Shown here: piece after piece, positions 35,105 through 46,777 of the stretch | Position numbering within the stretch: the first letter of the stretch is position 1 | How the letters are laid out: the number at the start of each line of letters is the position of its first letter | The notes under the pieces: generated by a model | What the model saw: only the letters and a program-made list of their open reading frames with translations | The model's database searches: none | Told to the model about the DNA's origin: nothing | Program-made: the position numbers and the translations under genes | Source of the DNA: Gammaproteobacteria bacterium | GTDB lineage: Bacteria > Pseudomonadota > Gammaproteobacteria > HK1 | NCBI GenBank assembly: GCA_021773635.1 | Contig: JAJFJV010000019.1 | Span: 248,001-312,000 of the forward strand | Reading direction: 5' to 3' | DNA length: 64,000 bases

Positions 35105-35127
35105 CCGATGGAGAGCCGCTCCATCGG
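35105..35127. other. 9-bp perfect hairpin after fdxA
   Basis: CCGATGGAG and CTCCATCGG flank a five-base loop, 15 bases after the fdxA stop. No T tract follows; it may protect the fdxA transcript from 3' decay ahead of the true terminator at 35155. Confidence 0.45.
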
Positions 35128-35154
35128 TATCTATCCCCTGCCTGACGCTCAACA

Positions 35155-35180
35155 GCCTGTCCCATCGGGACGGGCTTTTT
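35155..35180 (+). terminator. Rho-independent terminator of fdxA
   Basis: GCCTGTCCC (35155-35163) pairs with GGGACGGGC (35167-35175), with one T-G wobble and a three-base loop, followed by five T residues. It reads in the fdxA direction. Confidence 0.8.
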
Positions 35181-35211
35181 GCGTGGCTGTCTGCAGCTAA
35201 AATTATCGCCC

Positions 35212-35376
35212 TAGGAGTCTGTCGGACTTAGGCGTCCGTAGCGAGGGGAAGCCATATTGAGACAGATTTTTCGGTCATTTGAGGATAATAGTCACTCTAT
35301 TAGACAAAAAGGACCGGAAAATAGGGCCAATAGGGCTTTTCCACAGTAGGGCAGTCCTAAGTCCGACAGACTCCTA
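35212..35376. mobile_element. MITE-like element with perfect 21-bp terminal inverted repeats
   Basis: The 21 bases at 35212-35232 (TAGGAGTCTGTCGG...) are the exact reverse complement of those at 35356-35376. Counting the outer TA at each end as a target duplication, the element is 161 bp (35214-35374) flanked by TA, as in Tc1/mariner-IS630-type insertions. A central hairpin of TAATAG and CTATTA adds to a fold-back shape. It has no open reading frame of note, so it would need a transposase in trans. Its right end supplies the stop codon of the LysE-type gene. Confidence 0.8.
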
Positions 35377-36009
35377 TATCTGAGCTCGCTCACCCAGCGC
35401 CAGATAGGCACCCAGACCAAAAAGTACGCTACCACACAGCCAGCGGAAACCCCGTTCTCGCCCTGCCGAGACTAACAGCCAGCTTGCTGCCCGACTGACC
35501 GTCCTCATGATCAACGTCAATACGCAACTCGCGATCACGGCATGCGAAACTCCAAAAACCGCGATCTGGGCAGCCGCATTTCCGGCCGCCGGATCGACGA
35601 ACTGCGGCAACAGGGCAAACATCAGCAGGGAGACTTTGGGGTTGAGGACGTTGATCAATACACCTTGCTGATAGATGCGCCCCAGGGAACGGTTGAATTT
35701 TGTATCTTTCACCCCGTCCTTCGGTGTTCGCGTGCGGATAATCTGAAAGGCCAGATACATCAGGTAGATAGCCCCGAGCCACTTGATCACCGTATACAGG
35801 CTGGCGGAGTAATAGAGCAGGGCTGACAGGCCCACCACGGCGAACACGGTGTGGCAGAGTATGCCGGTGGCATTACCCGCAATGGCCATGGCGCCGGCAC
35901 CGCGCCCCTGTTGAATGGTGGAGCTAATGACATAGAGCCAGCTCGCGCCCGGTGAGACGGCGATCACCAGACTGACTACCGCGAAACCAAACATCGCATC
36001 CAGGCTCAT
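35374..36009 (-). CDS. LysE/RhtB family amino acid exporter
   Basis: Inner-membrane exporter of 211 residues with about six hydrophobic segments. The N-terminal FAVVSLVIAVSPGASWLYVIS has the conserved P-G of the family, and INVLNPKVSLLMFALLPQFVD is the family signature. Substrate (Lys, Thr, homoserine or another) cannot be told. ATG at 36009 overlaps the Nudix/ThiE stop and has a purine-rich ribosome site. The TAG stop spans the TA flank and first base of the MITE-like element, so the original C-terminus may have been different by a few residues. Confidence 0.88.
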   Translation of the reverse strand: MSLDAMFGFAVVSLVIAVSPGASWLYVISSTIQQGRGAGAMAIAGNATGILCHTVFAVVGLSALLYYSASLYTVIKWLGAIYLMYLAFQIIRTRTPKDGVKDTKFNRSLGRIYQQGVLINVLNPKVSLLMFALLPQFVDPAAGNAAAQIAVFGVSHAVIASCVLTLIMRTVSRAASWLLVSAGRERGFRWLCGSVLFGLGAYLALGERAQI

Positions 36010-36971
36010 TCCACCTCTCCCCACAAACCGCGTATCGCCGCGATCCCCTGGGCACCATGATTCCAGGCACTATCCATATCGGCCACTTCCATACCCCCAA
36101 GGGCATACACCGGCAGGCTGGCGTCCTCCGCCCACTTGGCAAAACAGGCCCAACCCATGGCGGCTGCCCCCGGATGACTGGCCGTTGGCCGTACCGGCGA
36201 AAGTACCGCGAAATCTGCACCGATGGCGCGCGCCTGCTGCAAGTCGTGTGGGCCATGACAGGAGGCCCCCACCCAGTACTCCGGCCCCAATGGACGTTCG
36301 CTCAAAGTATGCAGTCGTCGGGAGTCCAGATGAACTCCCTGGGCCCCGAGTTCGGACACCTGTTCAGATTCAGCATTTAACAATAACTTTGCCCCAAATT
36401 CCGAACACAGGCTGGCTGCGGCCCGGGCCAACTCCGCGTAGGCAGTACGCCCACAACTTTTTGCCCGCAACTGCACCAGATGTACTCCAGCCTCGAGGCT
36501 ATGCTGCAAATTGTCCAGAAAGCGCGTCGTATCACCCTCGGGTTCGGGAGTAATAAGGTAGCGAGGGGGCAGACGCAAAGCGGTGATCACCGGGGCATCC
36601 GCGGCGGGGAAGGAGCGCCGATGGAGGTCACTGAGGGCCACCCACTCTATCACCTGACTCTCACGCCCATGCGGCACTCCCTGCCACTGATTTACCCGCC
36701 ACACATCCAATAGCACGGTGCCCTCGGGATAGCGGTGGCTTACACGGATCAGCGGGCGGGCGGCAGCGGGCTCGACCCCGATCTCCTCCCTGAGCTCGCG
36801 AGCCAGCGCAGCAGGGACAGCTTCTCCCGCCTCCAGCTTGCCGCCCGGGAATTCCCACAGCCCACCCTGATGCAGGTGATCGTGGCGACGCGCGAGCAAT
36901 ACTCGCCCGCGCTCATCGATCAGGGCCGCGGCCACCACATGCAAGACACCTGACCACGTGCTGTCGGACAT
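36006..36971 (-). CDS. Nudix hydrolase fused to thiamine phosphate synthase-like domain
   Basis: A 321-residue two-domain protein. The N-terminal MutT-type domain (about 8-135) carries the Nudix box GGKLEAGEAVPAALARELREEIG, which by homology hydrolyses 8-oxo-dGTP. The C-terminal domain (about 145-318) is a TenI/ThiE barrel with VHLVQLRAKS, GVHLDSRRL and LSPVRPTASHPGA. The fusion is known in gammaproteobacteria, where it stands in for mutT downstream of secA/argJ; whether the second domain makes thiamine phosphate is unproven. I start at ATG 36971, five bases after argJ; an ATG at 36995 inside argJ is possible. Confidence 0.9.
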   Translation of the reverse strand: MSDSTWSGVLHVVAAALIDERGRVLLARRHDHLHQGGLWEFPGGKLEAGEAVPAALARELREEIGVEPAAARPLIRVSHRYPEGTVLLDVWRVNQWQGVPHGRESQVIEWVALSDLHRRSFPAADAPVITALRLPPRYLITPEPEGDTTRFLDNLQHSLEAGVHLVQLRAKSCGRTAYAELARAAASLCSEFGAKLLLNAESEQVSELGAQGVHLDSRRLHTLSERPLGPEYWVGASCHGPHDLQQARAIGADFAVLSPVRPTASHPGAAAMGWACFAKWAEDASLPVYALGGMEVADMDSAWNHGAQGIAAIRGLWGEVE

Positions 36972-36975
36972 CGAC

Positions 36976-38196
36976 TCAGGTGCGGTACTCGGCATTGATG
37001 CGGACATAATCATAGGAAAGATCGCTGGTCCACACCGTGGCCTTGCAGCTACCCCGTCCAAGGGAAATACGAACGGGAATTTCCGGCTTGTCCATCACCG
37101 CCTGGCCCAGTTCCTCATGATAGTCCGCCGCCCGCCCGCCATTCTCGACGATACACACCTCACCCAGGTGGATGCGGATTTTGTCTATGGCGAGCCGGGG
37201 CAGCGGGGCCCGGCCCACCGCCGCCAGAATTCGCCCCCAATTGGGGTCACTGGCGAAGAAGGCCGATTTAACCAGCGGCGAGTGGGCGATGGTAAAGGCG
37301 GTATCGAGGCATTCCTGCTCACTGGCCCCCTCACACACTTCGATGGTGATGAACTTGGTCGCGCCTTCGCCGTCGCGCACAATCGCCTGAGCCAGCTCCT
37401 GGCAGACGCCACCCAAAGCCTTGCACAGCCCGGCATAACCGGGATCGTCGGTACTGTTGATGACCGGAGCCGCCGCCGCACCGGTAGCTACCAGCACACA
37501 GGCATCATTAGTGGAGGTGTCGCCATCCACGGTGATGCGGTGAAAGCTCTCCGCCACCGCCGCTCGCAGCGCACGCTGGAGTATCGCGGGTGCCACCGCG
37601 AGATCCGTGGCGATAAAGACCAGCATGGTGGCCATGTCGGGGCGGATCATCCCGGAGCCTTTGGCGATGCCCACCAGATGTGCCATCCCCTCCGCACAGG
37701 GGATCTCCCGGTATGCCCCTTTGGCCACCGTATCGGTAGTCATGATGGCATGAGCAGCATGCAGCCAAGCGTCCGCATCGAGGCCCTTTAAAACAGTGGG
37801 CAGCGTCTTGCAGATACGCTCTACCGGCAAAGGCTCCCCAATGACACCGGTGGAAAAGGGCAATACCGCCTCGGTGGCGCAGTTCCCCAGGGCCGCGAGC
37901 CTGGCACAGATTGCCGATGCGTCCTGCAAACCCGCCTCGCCGGTACCCGCATTGGCATTTCCGGAGTTGATCACCAGATAGCGCGGCGCGCCTTGTTGCA
38001 GATGTTGCCGGGCCAGGATCACCGGTGCGGCGCAGAAGCGGTTACGGGTGAACATCGCGGCGCACTGCGAGCCTGCTGCGAGCTCAAAGACCACGAGATC
38101 CGGCCGTTCCCGATACTTGATGCCCGCCTCTGCAGTCCCGATGCGCAGACCGGCAACGGGGGGCAAACGTGAAGGTGAGTGTAATCCTACCGCCAT
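36976..38196 (-). CDS. argJ: Bifunctional glutamate N-acetyltransferase/amino-acid acetyltransferase ArgJ
   Basis: Moves the acetyl group from N-acetylornithine to glutamate, making arginine synthesis cyclic; bifunctional forms also use acetyl-CoA. The 406-residue precursor cleaves itself before Thr190 in the conserved segment AKGSGMIRPDMATML, where Thr becomes the nucleophile. Other motifs are VINSGNANAGTG, the oxyanion-hole region STGVIG, and the C-terminal SYDYVRINAEYRT. ATG at 38196. It lies 36 bp after secA on the same strand, the usual secA-argJ-mutT order. Confidence 0.95.
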   Translation of the reverse strand: MAVGLHSPSRLPPVAGLRIGTAEAGIKYRERPDLVVFELAAGSQCAAMFTRNRFCAAPVILARQHLQQGAPRYLVINSGNANAGTGEAGLQDASAICARLAALGNCATEAVLPFSTGVIGEPLPVERICKTLPTVLKGLDADAWLHAAHAIMTTDTVAKGAYREIPCAEGMAHLVGIAKGSGMIRPDMATMLVFIATDLAVAPAILQRALRAAVAESFHRITVDGDTSTNDACVLVATGAAAAPVINSTDDPGYAGLCKALGGVCQELAQAIVRDGEGATKFITIEVCEGASEQECLDTAFTIAHSPLVKSAFFASDPNWGRILAAVGRAPLPRLAIDKIRIHLGEVCIVENGGRAADYHEELGQAVMDKPEIPVRISLGRGSCKATVWTSDLSYDYVRINAEYRT

Positions 38197-38232
38197 CGTG
38201 CTATCTCCGGCTTGCGGCCGCTGATCCGCGGG

Positions 38233-40935
<2,703 letters not shown>

Positions 40936-41114
40936 ATCGATAGAATATACAGGTGAATGACGCCATCTGGCGTCAGGGTCCAAAGTCTCTGGATGAAAAC
41001 CCGGGTTAACAGTGGCCTACGGCAACTCCGTTAACTGGAAAGCAGGCGCTCCACCAGGGCTCGGAAAACTATGGACACCGTAGAGTACCGCCACATTAAG
41101 CGTTCGGGAATGAC

Positions 41115-42032
41115 TCAACCGCGAGAGCGGATGAAGCGGGTGGGATTGATAGCCTTACCATTACGCAGCACTTCGAAATGCAGGTGAGGCCCGGTGGAGC
41201 GACCGGTACTGCCCATCAAGGCAATCCGTTTTCCCTTTTGCACCGTCTCCCCCACCTCCACCAGCACCTCGCGATTGTGGCCGTAGCGAGTTACCAGGCC
41301 ATTACCGTGATTGATCTCGAGAAAGCGGCCAAATCCCCGTTGATGCCCCACCCGGGTCACAATCCCCGCCGCCACGGCCACCACACCACTCCCGGCCTTG
41401 CCAGCGAAATCCACGCCCTCGTGATAGGCCCGTTTACCCGTGAAGGGATCGGTGCGAAAACCAAAATGGGAAGACAACCAGCCCCGCTCGATGGGGCGAC
41501 CGGCAGGACGGGACCGGGTCTGCAGGTGACGGTCCAGTAATACCTCTTCGATCACCTCAAGTTTGGGGATGCGGTCGTTCAGGGTATGCGCAAGCTGCTC
41601 AATGTCATTCAGAAAATCCGGCACCGTATTGGCGGCAACCACGCCATCCGCCATCGGCCCACCCACTGCCGGCGGATGGCTAAAATCAAATTCTCCCGCA
41701 TCCAGCTTGGCCATCTTCGTCAGACGCAAGCCAAGGGCATCCAGACGCGTCATGTGGGCCTGCAGGCGACCCAGGCGCAAGGCCAGTGCATCGAGATGGT
41801 CCTCCGCACTACGGCGGGCATCCACGATGGCTTCGCGCTGTCCGACCAGGGCATTCTTCCAGAAATCCACCGCTCGCACGCTCTCTACCCGCCCCATGGC
41901 GTGCCCAAAATAGATGCCCGCGCCCATGGTTCCCGCGGTGACAACCAGGGCCGCCAACAGCACCATGGCCATGCCAATACGCCGTATCTGGAAACGGCGC
42001 GGCTTATTGTTTGTGATCAGGATCAGTTCCAT
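41115..42032 (-). CDS. M23 family peptidase with N-terminal membrane anchor
   Basis: A 305-residue envelope protein. One membrane helix (about 20-46) is followed by a coiled-coil-like region (about 60-110) and a C-terminal LytM/M23 domain (about 185-300). The zinc ligands are intact: HEGVDFAG (His and Asp) and HLHFEV. It is therefore likely an active peptidoglycan endopeptidase or an activator anchored in the periplasm. The gene order secA-M23-dciA-lpxC is conserved in many gammaproteobacteria. ATG at 42032, divergent from dciA with a 34-bp gap. Confidence 0.92.
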   Translation of the reverse strand: MELILITNNKPRRFQIRRIGMAMVLLAALVVTAGTMGAGIYFGHAMGRVESVRAVDFWKNALVGQREAIVDARRSAEDHLDALALRLGRLQAHMTRLDALGLRLTKMAKLDAGEFDFSHPPAVGGPMADGVVAANTVPDFLNDIEQLAHTLNDRIPKLEVIEEVLLDRHLQTRSRPAGRPIERGWLSSHFGFRTDPFTGKRAYHEGVDFAGKAGSGVVAVAAGIVTRVGHQRGFGRFLEINHGNGLVTRYGHNREVLVEVGETVQKGKRIALMGSTGRSTGPHLHFEVLRNGKAINPTRFIRSRG

Positions 42033-42066
42033 CTAGTCTATGCCCGTCTGTGAACACCATCCCGCC

Positions 42067-42528
42067 ATGAATGACTCAAACTTTTCCGGCCCCCGGCCTG
42101 CCAAGGGCCTGCTTTCCCACTGCCTCGCACGTGAACTTGCTCACCTGGAGCAGATCCGCAACGTAGACGCCGTGCTGCGTGAATTTCTGGATCCAGCCCT
42201 GGGCAAACACTGCAACGTCGCCAATGTGGCGCCGGAAAGGATCACCTTGCACGTCGATTCGGCGGCCTGGCATGCCCGCATACGCTTCTGCGTACCCCAG
42301 TTACAGGACTACCTGCGGCAACACTGCCCTCATTACCAACATGCCACCCTGGAGCTGCGTATCGCGCCAGCCGGTATCCCCGGGCAGCCAGCCCAAAAAC
42401 CGGCGGCGCCCCTGTCAGCGAAAACCAGGGAGTTTCTCCAGAACGTCGCCCAAACCAGTGAAAATCCACGGCTCCGCGATGCCTTGCTACGTTTGTGTGC
42501 CCCGCAAAAGGACACGCCTTCAGCCTAG
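42067..42528 (+). CDS. dciA: DciA family (DUF721) protein
   Basis: DciA loads or helps load the replicative helicase DnaB in bacteria lacking DnaC. The 153-residue protein has a DUF721 domain (about 15-105) with a conserved tryptophan in [14 protein letters not shown], then a proline/alanine-rich linker and a short C-terminal helix region. I use ATG 42067 (MNDSNF); an ATG at 42040 would add nine residues. It is the only plus-strand gene in this stretch, and its end overlaps the lpxC end by nine bases. Confidence 0.85.
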   Translation: MNDSNFSGPRPAKGLLSHCLARELAHLEQIRNVDAVLREFLDPALGKHCNVANVAPERITLHVDSAAWHARIRFCVPQLQDYLRQHCPHYQHATLELRIAPAGIPGQPAQKPAAPLSAKTREFLQNVAQTSENPRLRDALLRLCAPQKDTPSA

Positions 42529-43440
42529 TGCGCCACTACCCACAGGCTGGCCATAAATAATGGGGGCCTCGCGCTCATCTTCATAACTCACCATCTCCCA
42601 TGCGGACTCTTCCATCATGAGGGTGCGGAGCAGCTTGTTGTTCAGGGCATGACCTGATTTATAGGCGTTGAACTCGCCAATGAGGCTGTAGCCGAAGAGA
42701 TACAGATCACCGATGGCATCGAGCATTTTGTGCTTCACGAATTCGTCTTCGTAACGCAAACCATCTTCGTTCAAGACCCGATACTCGTCGTAGATAACGG
42801 CATTGTCGAGGTTGCCGCCACGAGCCAAATCATTCTCACGCAGAAACTCCAGATCTCCCATAAAACCAAAGGTGCGGGCCCGGCTCACTTCCTTGACAAA
42901 GGAGGTGGTGGAAAAATCCACGCTGGCCTTGCTCGCCCGATCGGTAAATACCGGGTTATCAAACTGGATACTAAAGGAGACCTTGAAGCCATCGAAGGGG
43001 CGAAACTCGGCCCATTTATCGTCCATCTCCACCCGCACCGTTTTCTTTATGCGGATGAACTGCTTGGCGGCCGCCTGCTCCTCTATGCCTGCCGATTGAA
43101 TGAGGAATACAAAGGGACCCGCACTCCCATCCATGATCGGCACTTCTTCTGCACTGAGATCAACATAGGCATTGTCGATTCCCAAGCCGGCCATCGCCGA
43201 GAGCAGGTGTTCTACGGTAGAAACATGGACGTCGCCATTGACCAGGGTAGTGGACAGGCGCGTATCACCGACATTATCGAGACGGGCCCGGATCTCAACC
43301 GGCTCATCGAGATCGATACGCCGAAAGATGATGCCGCTATTGACCGGCGCAGGCCGCAGGGTGAGGTAGATTTTCTTCCCCGTATGCAGGCCGACACCCG
43401 TGGCACGAATCACGTTTTTAAGCGTGCGCTGTCTAATCAT
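42520..43440 (-). CDS. lpxC: UDP-3-O-acyl-N-acetylglucosamine deacetylase
   Basis: Zinc deacetylase catalysing the committed step of lipid A synthesis. The 306-residue protein has zinc ligands His78 in TVEHLLSA, His237 and Asp241 in [10 protein letters not shown], and catalytic His264 in KSGHALNN. The N-terminus MIRQRTLKN is canonical. ATG at 43440. It closes the dcw cluster after ftsZ with a 155-bp gap, which must hold its own promoter as in E. coli, although none can be chosen with confidence. Confidence 0.97.
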   Translation of the reverse strand: MIRQRTLKNVIRATGVGLHTGKKIYLTLRPAPVNSGIIFRRIDLDEPVEIRARLDNVGDTRLSTTLVNGDVHVSTVEHLLSAMAGLGIDNAYVDLSAEEVPIMDGSAGPFVFLIQSAGIEEQAAAKQFIRIKKTVRVEMDDKWAEFRPFDGFKVSFSIQFDNPVFTDRASKASVDFSTTSFVKEVSRARTFGFMGDLEFLRENDLARGGNLDNAVIYDEYRVLNEDGLRYEDEFVKHKMLDAIGDLYLFGYSLIGEFNAYKSGHALNNKLLRTLMMEESAWEMVSYEDEREAPIIYGQPVGSGALG

Positions 43441-43595
43441 TATGGGCGGTTCCAGACTCCCGTCATTGCCAACCGCCGGCTCCTGTCCCGTATGTAACGG
43501 CGGATCACGGCGGAAAAAATCCGGCGAATACTACCACGGTTTCAGGGGACTAAGATATGCCCCGCCTCACACTCTATACCCCCATCCAGACGAGC

Positions 43596-44744
43596 TCAGT
43601 CGGCCTGGCGCCGCAGGAATGCCGGGATGTCGAGATAGTCTGGCTCCGCCTCATTTGTCGGAATAGTAGCCACTTCACCCTGGGGCTGGTTGCGTTGCAC
43701 CGTGGGACGCTCAAAATCTGCGTAATCCACCTCCCCGCGCTTGTTGGGCACCACCATGCGGATTTCCGGCTGATCGGCCTGCTCCACCTGACCGAGACCC
43801 GTGGCAACTACGGTCACCCGCAAATCATCGCGCTCACTCTCATCGATGACCGTGCCAATCACCACCAGGGCATTGTCCGAGGCAAACTCACCTACGGCGT
43901 CACCTACGGCGGCATATTCAGCCATCCCCAGCTCGGGACCTGCAGTGATATTGACCAATACCCCGCGGGCGCCGTTGAGATTGATGTCTTCCAGCAAGGG
44001 ACAGGCGATTGCCGCCTCCGCCGCTTCTCGCGCCCGGTCGGGACCACTGGCCCGGCCTGAACCCATCATCGCGCGGCCCTGCTCGGACATCACCGTACGC
44101 ACGTCGGCAAAATCGACGTTGATCATGCCCGGTCGGGTAATTAATTCGGCAATGCCCTGGGTCGCTCCCAGCAACACGTCGTTGGCGGCCCGGAAGGCAT
44201 CCGGCAACGAAATATTCGGGTCGAGCACACTGAGCAGCTTTTCATTGGGTACGGTGATCAGTGAATCCACATGCTTGGAAAGCTCGCGAATCCCCTCTTC
44301 CGCCACCTGCATACGCCGCCGGCGCTCAAAAAAGAACGGCTTGGTGACCACCGCGACGGTCAAAATACCCATCTCCTTGGCCAGCTCCGCCACTACCGGC
44401 ACCGCACCGGTACCGGTGCCACCCCCCATACCGGCGGTTAGAAAGACCATATCCGCGCCATCAAGTATCTCGACAATGCGATCCCGATCCTCCAATGCCG
44501 CCTGCCGACCTATCTCGGGATTGGCGCCGGCTCCCAGGCCCTTGGTGATGGAATTTCCCAGCTGCAATACAGTACGTGCCGAGGAGCTTTTCAACGCCTG
44601 GGCATCGGTATTCGCACAAATGAAGTCAACTCCCTCCACGCTATTTACCAGCATATGTTCCAGTGCGTTGCTACCGCCACCACCCAGACCAATCACCTTG
44701 ATAACGGCGCTACTCTCACTATATTCATCAACCAGTTCAAACAT
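43596..44744 (-). CDS. ftsZ: Cell division GTPase FtsZ
   Basis: Tubulin-like protein that forms the Z ring. The 382-residue protein has the GTP-binding motif GGGTGTGA (about 108-115), the T7 synergy loop NVDFADVRTVM, and the conserved C-terminal peptide DYLDIPAFLRRQ that binds FtsA and ZipA. Length equals E. coli FtsZ (383). ATG at 44744, 33 bp after the ftsA stop. Confidence 0.97.
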   Translation of the reverse strand: MFELVDEYSESSAVIKVIGLGGGGSNALEHMLVNSVEGVDFICANTDAQALKSSSARTVLQLGNSITKGLGAGANPEIGRQAALEDRDRIVEILDGADMVFLTAGMGGGTGTGAVPVVAELAKEMGILTVAVVTKPFFFERRRRMQVAEEGIRELSKHVDSLITVPNEKLLSVLDPNISLPDAFRAANDVLLGATQGIAELITRPGMINVDFADVRTVMSEQGRAMMGSGRASGPDRAREAAEAAIACPLLEDINLNGARGVLVNITAGPELGMAEYAAVGDAVGEFASDNALVVIGTVIDESERDDLRVTVVATGLGQVEQADQPEIRMVVPNKRGEVDYADFERPTVQRNQPQGEVATIPTNEAEPDYLDIPAFLRRQAD

Positions 44745-44777
44745 GATTACCCCTCCATTACACCCAGACCAAAAAAA

Positions 44778-46010
44778 TCAGAAATTGCCCTGAAACCAGC
44801 TCTTCATGCGCTCCAGCACACCCGAAAAACCACCGTTTACCACCCGCTCCCGCCCACGTTGCTGGAAATGCTGGTGGCCAAATAGCAACAACCCCACCCC
44901 GGTGGCGTAGATCGGGTTACGCACCACGTCTACCAGCCCGGTAACGGTATGGGGAAGCGCCAGCCGCACCGGCATGTGGAACACCTCCTCCGCCAGCTCC
45001 ACCAGTCCTTCCATCTTTGAACTACCACCGGTCAACACCACCCCGGCAGCAATCAAATCCTCGAATCCGGAGCGCCGCAGCTCCGCCTGTACCAAACTCA
45101 GAAGCTCCTCATAGCGGGGCTCTACCACCTCGGCCAGGGTCTGCCGCGCAAGCTGCCGCGCGGGCCGATCACCCACACTCGGCACCTCAATACTTTCATC
45201 CGCACTCGCCAGCTTGCCCATGGCACAGGCGTACTTAATCTTGATTTCCTCGGCGTGCGGGGTCGGTGTGCGCAGCGCCACGGCAATGTCATTGGTCACC
45301 TGGTCGCCCGCAATGGGGATGACCGCGGTGTGGCGAATCGCGCCCTCCGTGAAGACCGCGATATCCGTGGTACCACCACCGACATCCACCAGGCACACGC
45401 CCAGCTCCTTCTCATCATCAATGAGTACGGCGTAACTGGAGGCGAGCTGTTCGAGAATGATGTCGTCCACCTCGAGCCCACAGCGGCGCACACACTTGAT
45501 GATGTTTTGCGCGGCACTCACGGCGCCGGTCACAATGTGAACCCGGGATTCAAGACGCACGCCCGACATACCCGCCGGCTCACGAATCCCCTCCTGGTTA
45601 TCGATAATGAATTCCTGCGGCAGGATGTGGAGGATCTTCTGGTCGGCGGGGATCGCCACCGCCCGCGCGGCATCGATGACCCGGTCGACATCACTCGCCG
45701 TGACCTCCTTGTCGCGAATGGCAACAATGCCGTGGGAGTTGAGGCTGCGGATATGGCTGCCAGCGATACCGGCATACACCGACTGAATCTGGCAGCCAGC
45801 CATCAACTCCGCCTCCTCCACGGCACGCTGAATCGACTGCACCGTGGACTCGATATTGATCACCACACCCTTCTTCAGCCCACGTGACGGACTAGAGCCG
45901 ATGCCCACGATTTCGATCTCGCCCTCATCGGTCACCTCGCCAACGATAGCCGCCACCTTGGAGGTGCCAATATCCAGTCCCACAATCATGTTTCTGGCGT
46001 TCTTTTTCAC
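44778..46010 (-). CDS. ftsA: Cell division protein FtsA
   Basis: Actin-fold protein tethering FtsZ to the membrane. The 410-residue protein begins IVGLDIGTSKV (phosphate 1 loop), has VDVGGGTTDIAVF and VVLTGGSSKMEG, and ends in the amphipathic membrane-targeting helix VLERMKSWFQGNF. The start is GTG at 46010, overlapping the ftsQ TGA. Confidence 0.97.
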   Translation of the reverse strand: MKKNARNMIVGLDIGTSKVAAIVGEVTDEGEIEIVGIGSSPSRGLKKGVVINIESTVQSIQRAVEEAELMAGCQIQSVYAGIAGSHIRSLNSHGIVAIRDKEVTASDVDRVIDAARAVAIPADQKILHILPQEFIIDNQEGIREPAGMSGVRLESRVHIVTGAVSAAQNIIKCVRRCGLEVDDIILEQLASSYAVLIDDEKELGVCLVDVGGGTTDIAVFTEGAIRHTAVIPIAGDQVTNDIAVALRTPTPHAEEIKIKYACAMGKLASADESIEVPSVGDRPARQLARQTLAEVVEPRYEELLSLVQAELRRSGFEDLIAAGVVLTGGSSKMEGLVELAEEVFHMPVRLALPHTVTGLVDVVRNPIYATGVGLLLFGHQHFQQRGRERVVNGGFSGVLERMKSWFQGNF

Positions 46011-46777
46011 CCGCTCTTCCCCTTTGGAATCCCCGGTGGCGATGCCTGAAAGCGAATCGCAAAGCCATTGTCGTAACGTAAATCCACGCGCTGCGGCAGT
46101 ACGCCGTAGGCCACCTGCAGACGCGGCAGCTGGCGGATAAAGCGGGCCAGCACGTCTGCCGACTGTCCCCGCCGCATCACCACCACCATGCCGTTGTCGG
46201 CCACCAACTCCAGCCGCTGACGGGATGATAATTCGAGCCGCCGTATACCGAGCCCCGCGGCTGCCAGCACGGGTTTCAGCTCGAGGAGGCGCGCCAGCGC
46301 GACTGCCGCCCCGTCCTGCTGTCCCCGCAGCAAGGGCAGGGCCCCCAACCCCTTCGCCAACGGCGGGTAGAAGGACTCACCATCCGCGTCCACAAAACCG
46401 TTCTCACCCCAGCGCGCCACCGCCTTGCGCTCAGTCACTTCGATATGAACCTGGTCCGGCCACACCCGACGTACCGACACCGTCTTCACCCACGGCAAAT
46501 GCGTGGCAGCACTGCGGATGGCGCCGAGATCCAAGGACAAGAACCCGGACCCGAGTTCAGTACTCACCACCGCCTCCAGATCACCCTTCGACATTTGTAC
46601 AAAGGCGCCGCTAACCACTACCGAACGAATCGGCAACAGCACGCGACCCGATTGCTCCAGCCCCCGCAGGGCAAAGGCAGCTAGCAAGCCGAGCACCACC
46701 ATTAACAGGGCCATGCGCACCAATCTGCCGGTATCCAGTGACATCAACACTCCCGCGCTATGGCTATGGGCCTTCAT
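46007..46777 (-). CDS. ftsQ: Cell division protein FtsQ
   Basis: Bitopic divisome protein linking FtsB/FtsL to FtsA and FtsN. The 256-residue protein has one membrane helix (about 20-42, MALLMVVLGLLAAFALRG), a POTRA domain beginning IRSVVVSGAFVQMSKGDL, and the beta domain with WVKTVSVRRVWPDQVHIEVTER. I start at ATG 46777, whose A is also the last base of the ddl stop; the nine extra upstream codons lie inside ddl. Confidence 0.94.
   Translation of the reverse strand: MKAHSHSAGVLMSLDTGRLVRMALLMVVLGLLAAFALRGLEQSGRVLLPIRSVVVSGAFVQMSKGDLEAVVSTELGSGFLSLDLGAIRSAATHLPWVKTVSVRRVWPDQVHIEVTERKAVARWGENGFVDADGESFYPPLAKGLGALPLLRGQQDGAAVALARLLELKPVLAAAGLGIRRLELSSRQRLELVADNGMVVVMRRGQSADVLARFIRQLPRLQVAYGVLPQRVDLRYDNGFAIRFQASPPGIPKGKSG

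Noticed and set aside
40936-41114. secM-type arrest leader upstream of secA
   Set aside because: No open frame with an arrest-like motif or signal peptide is found in the 179-bp gap.
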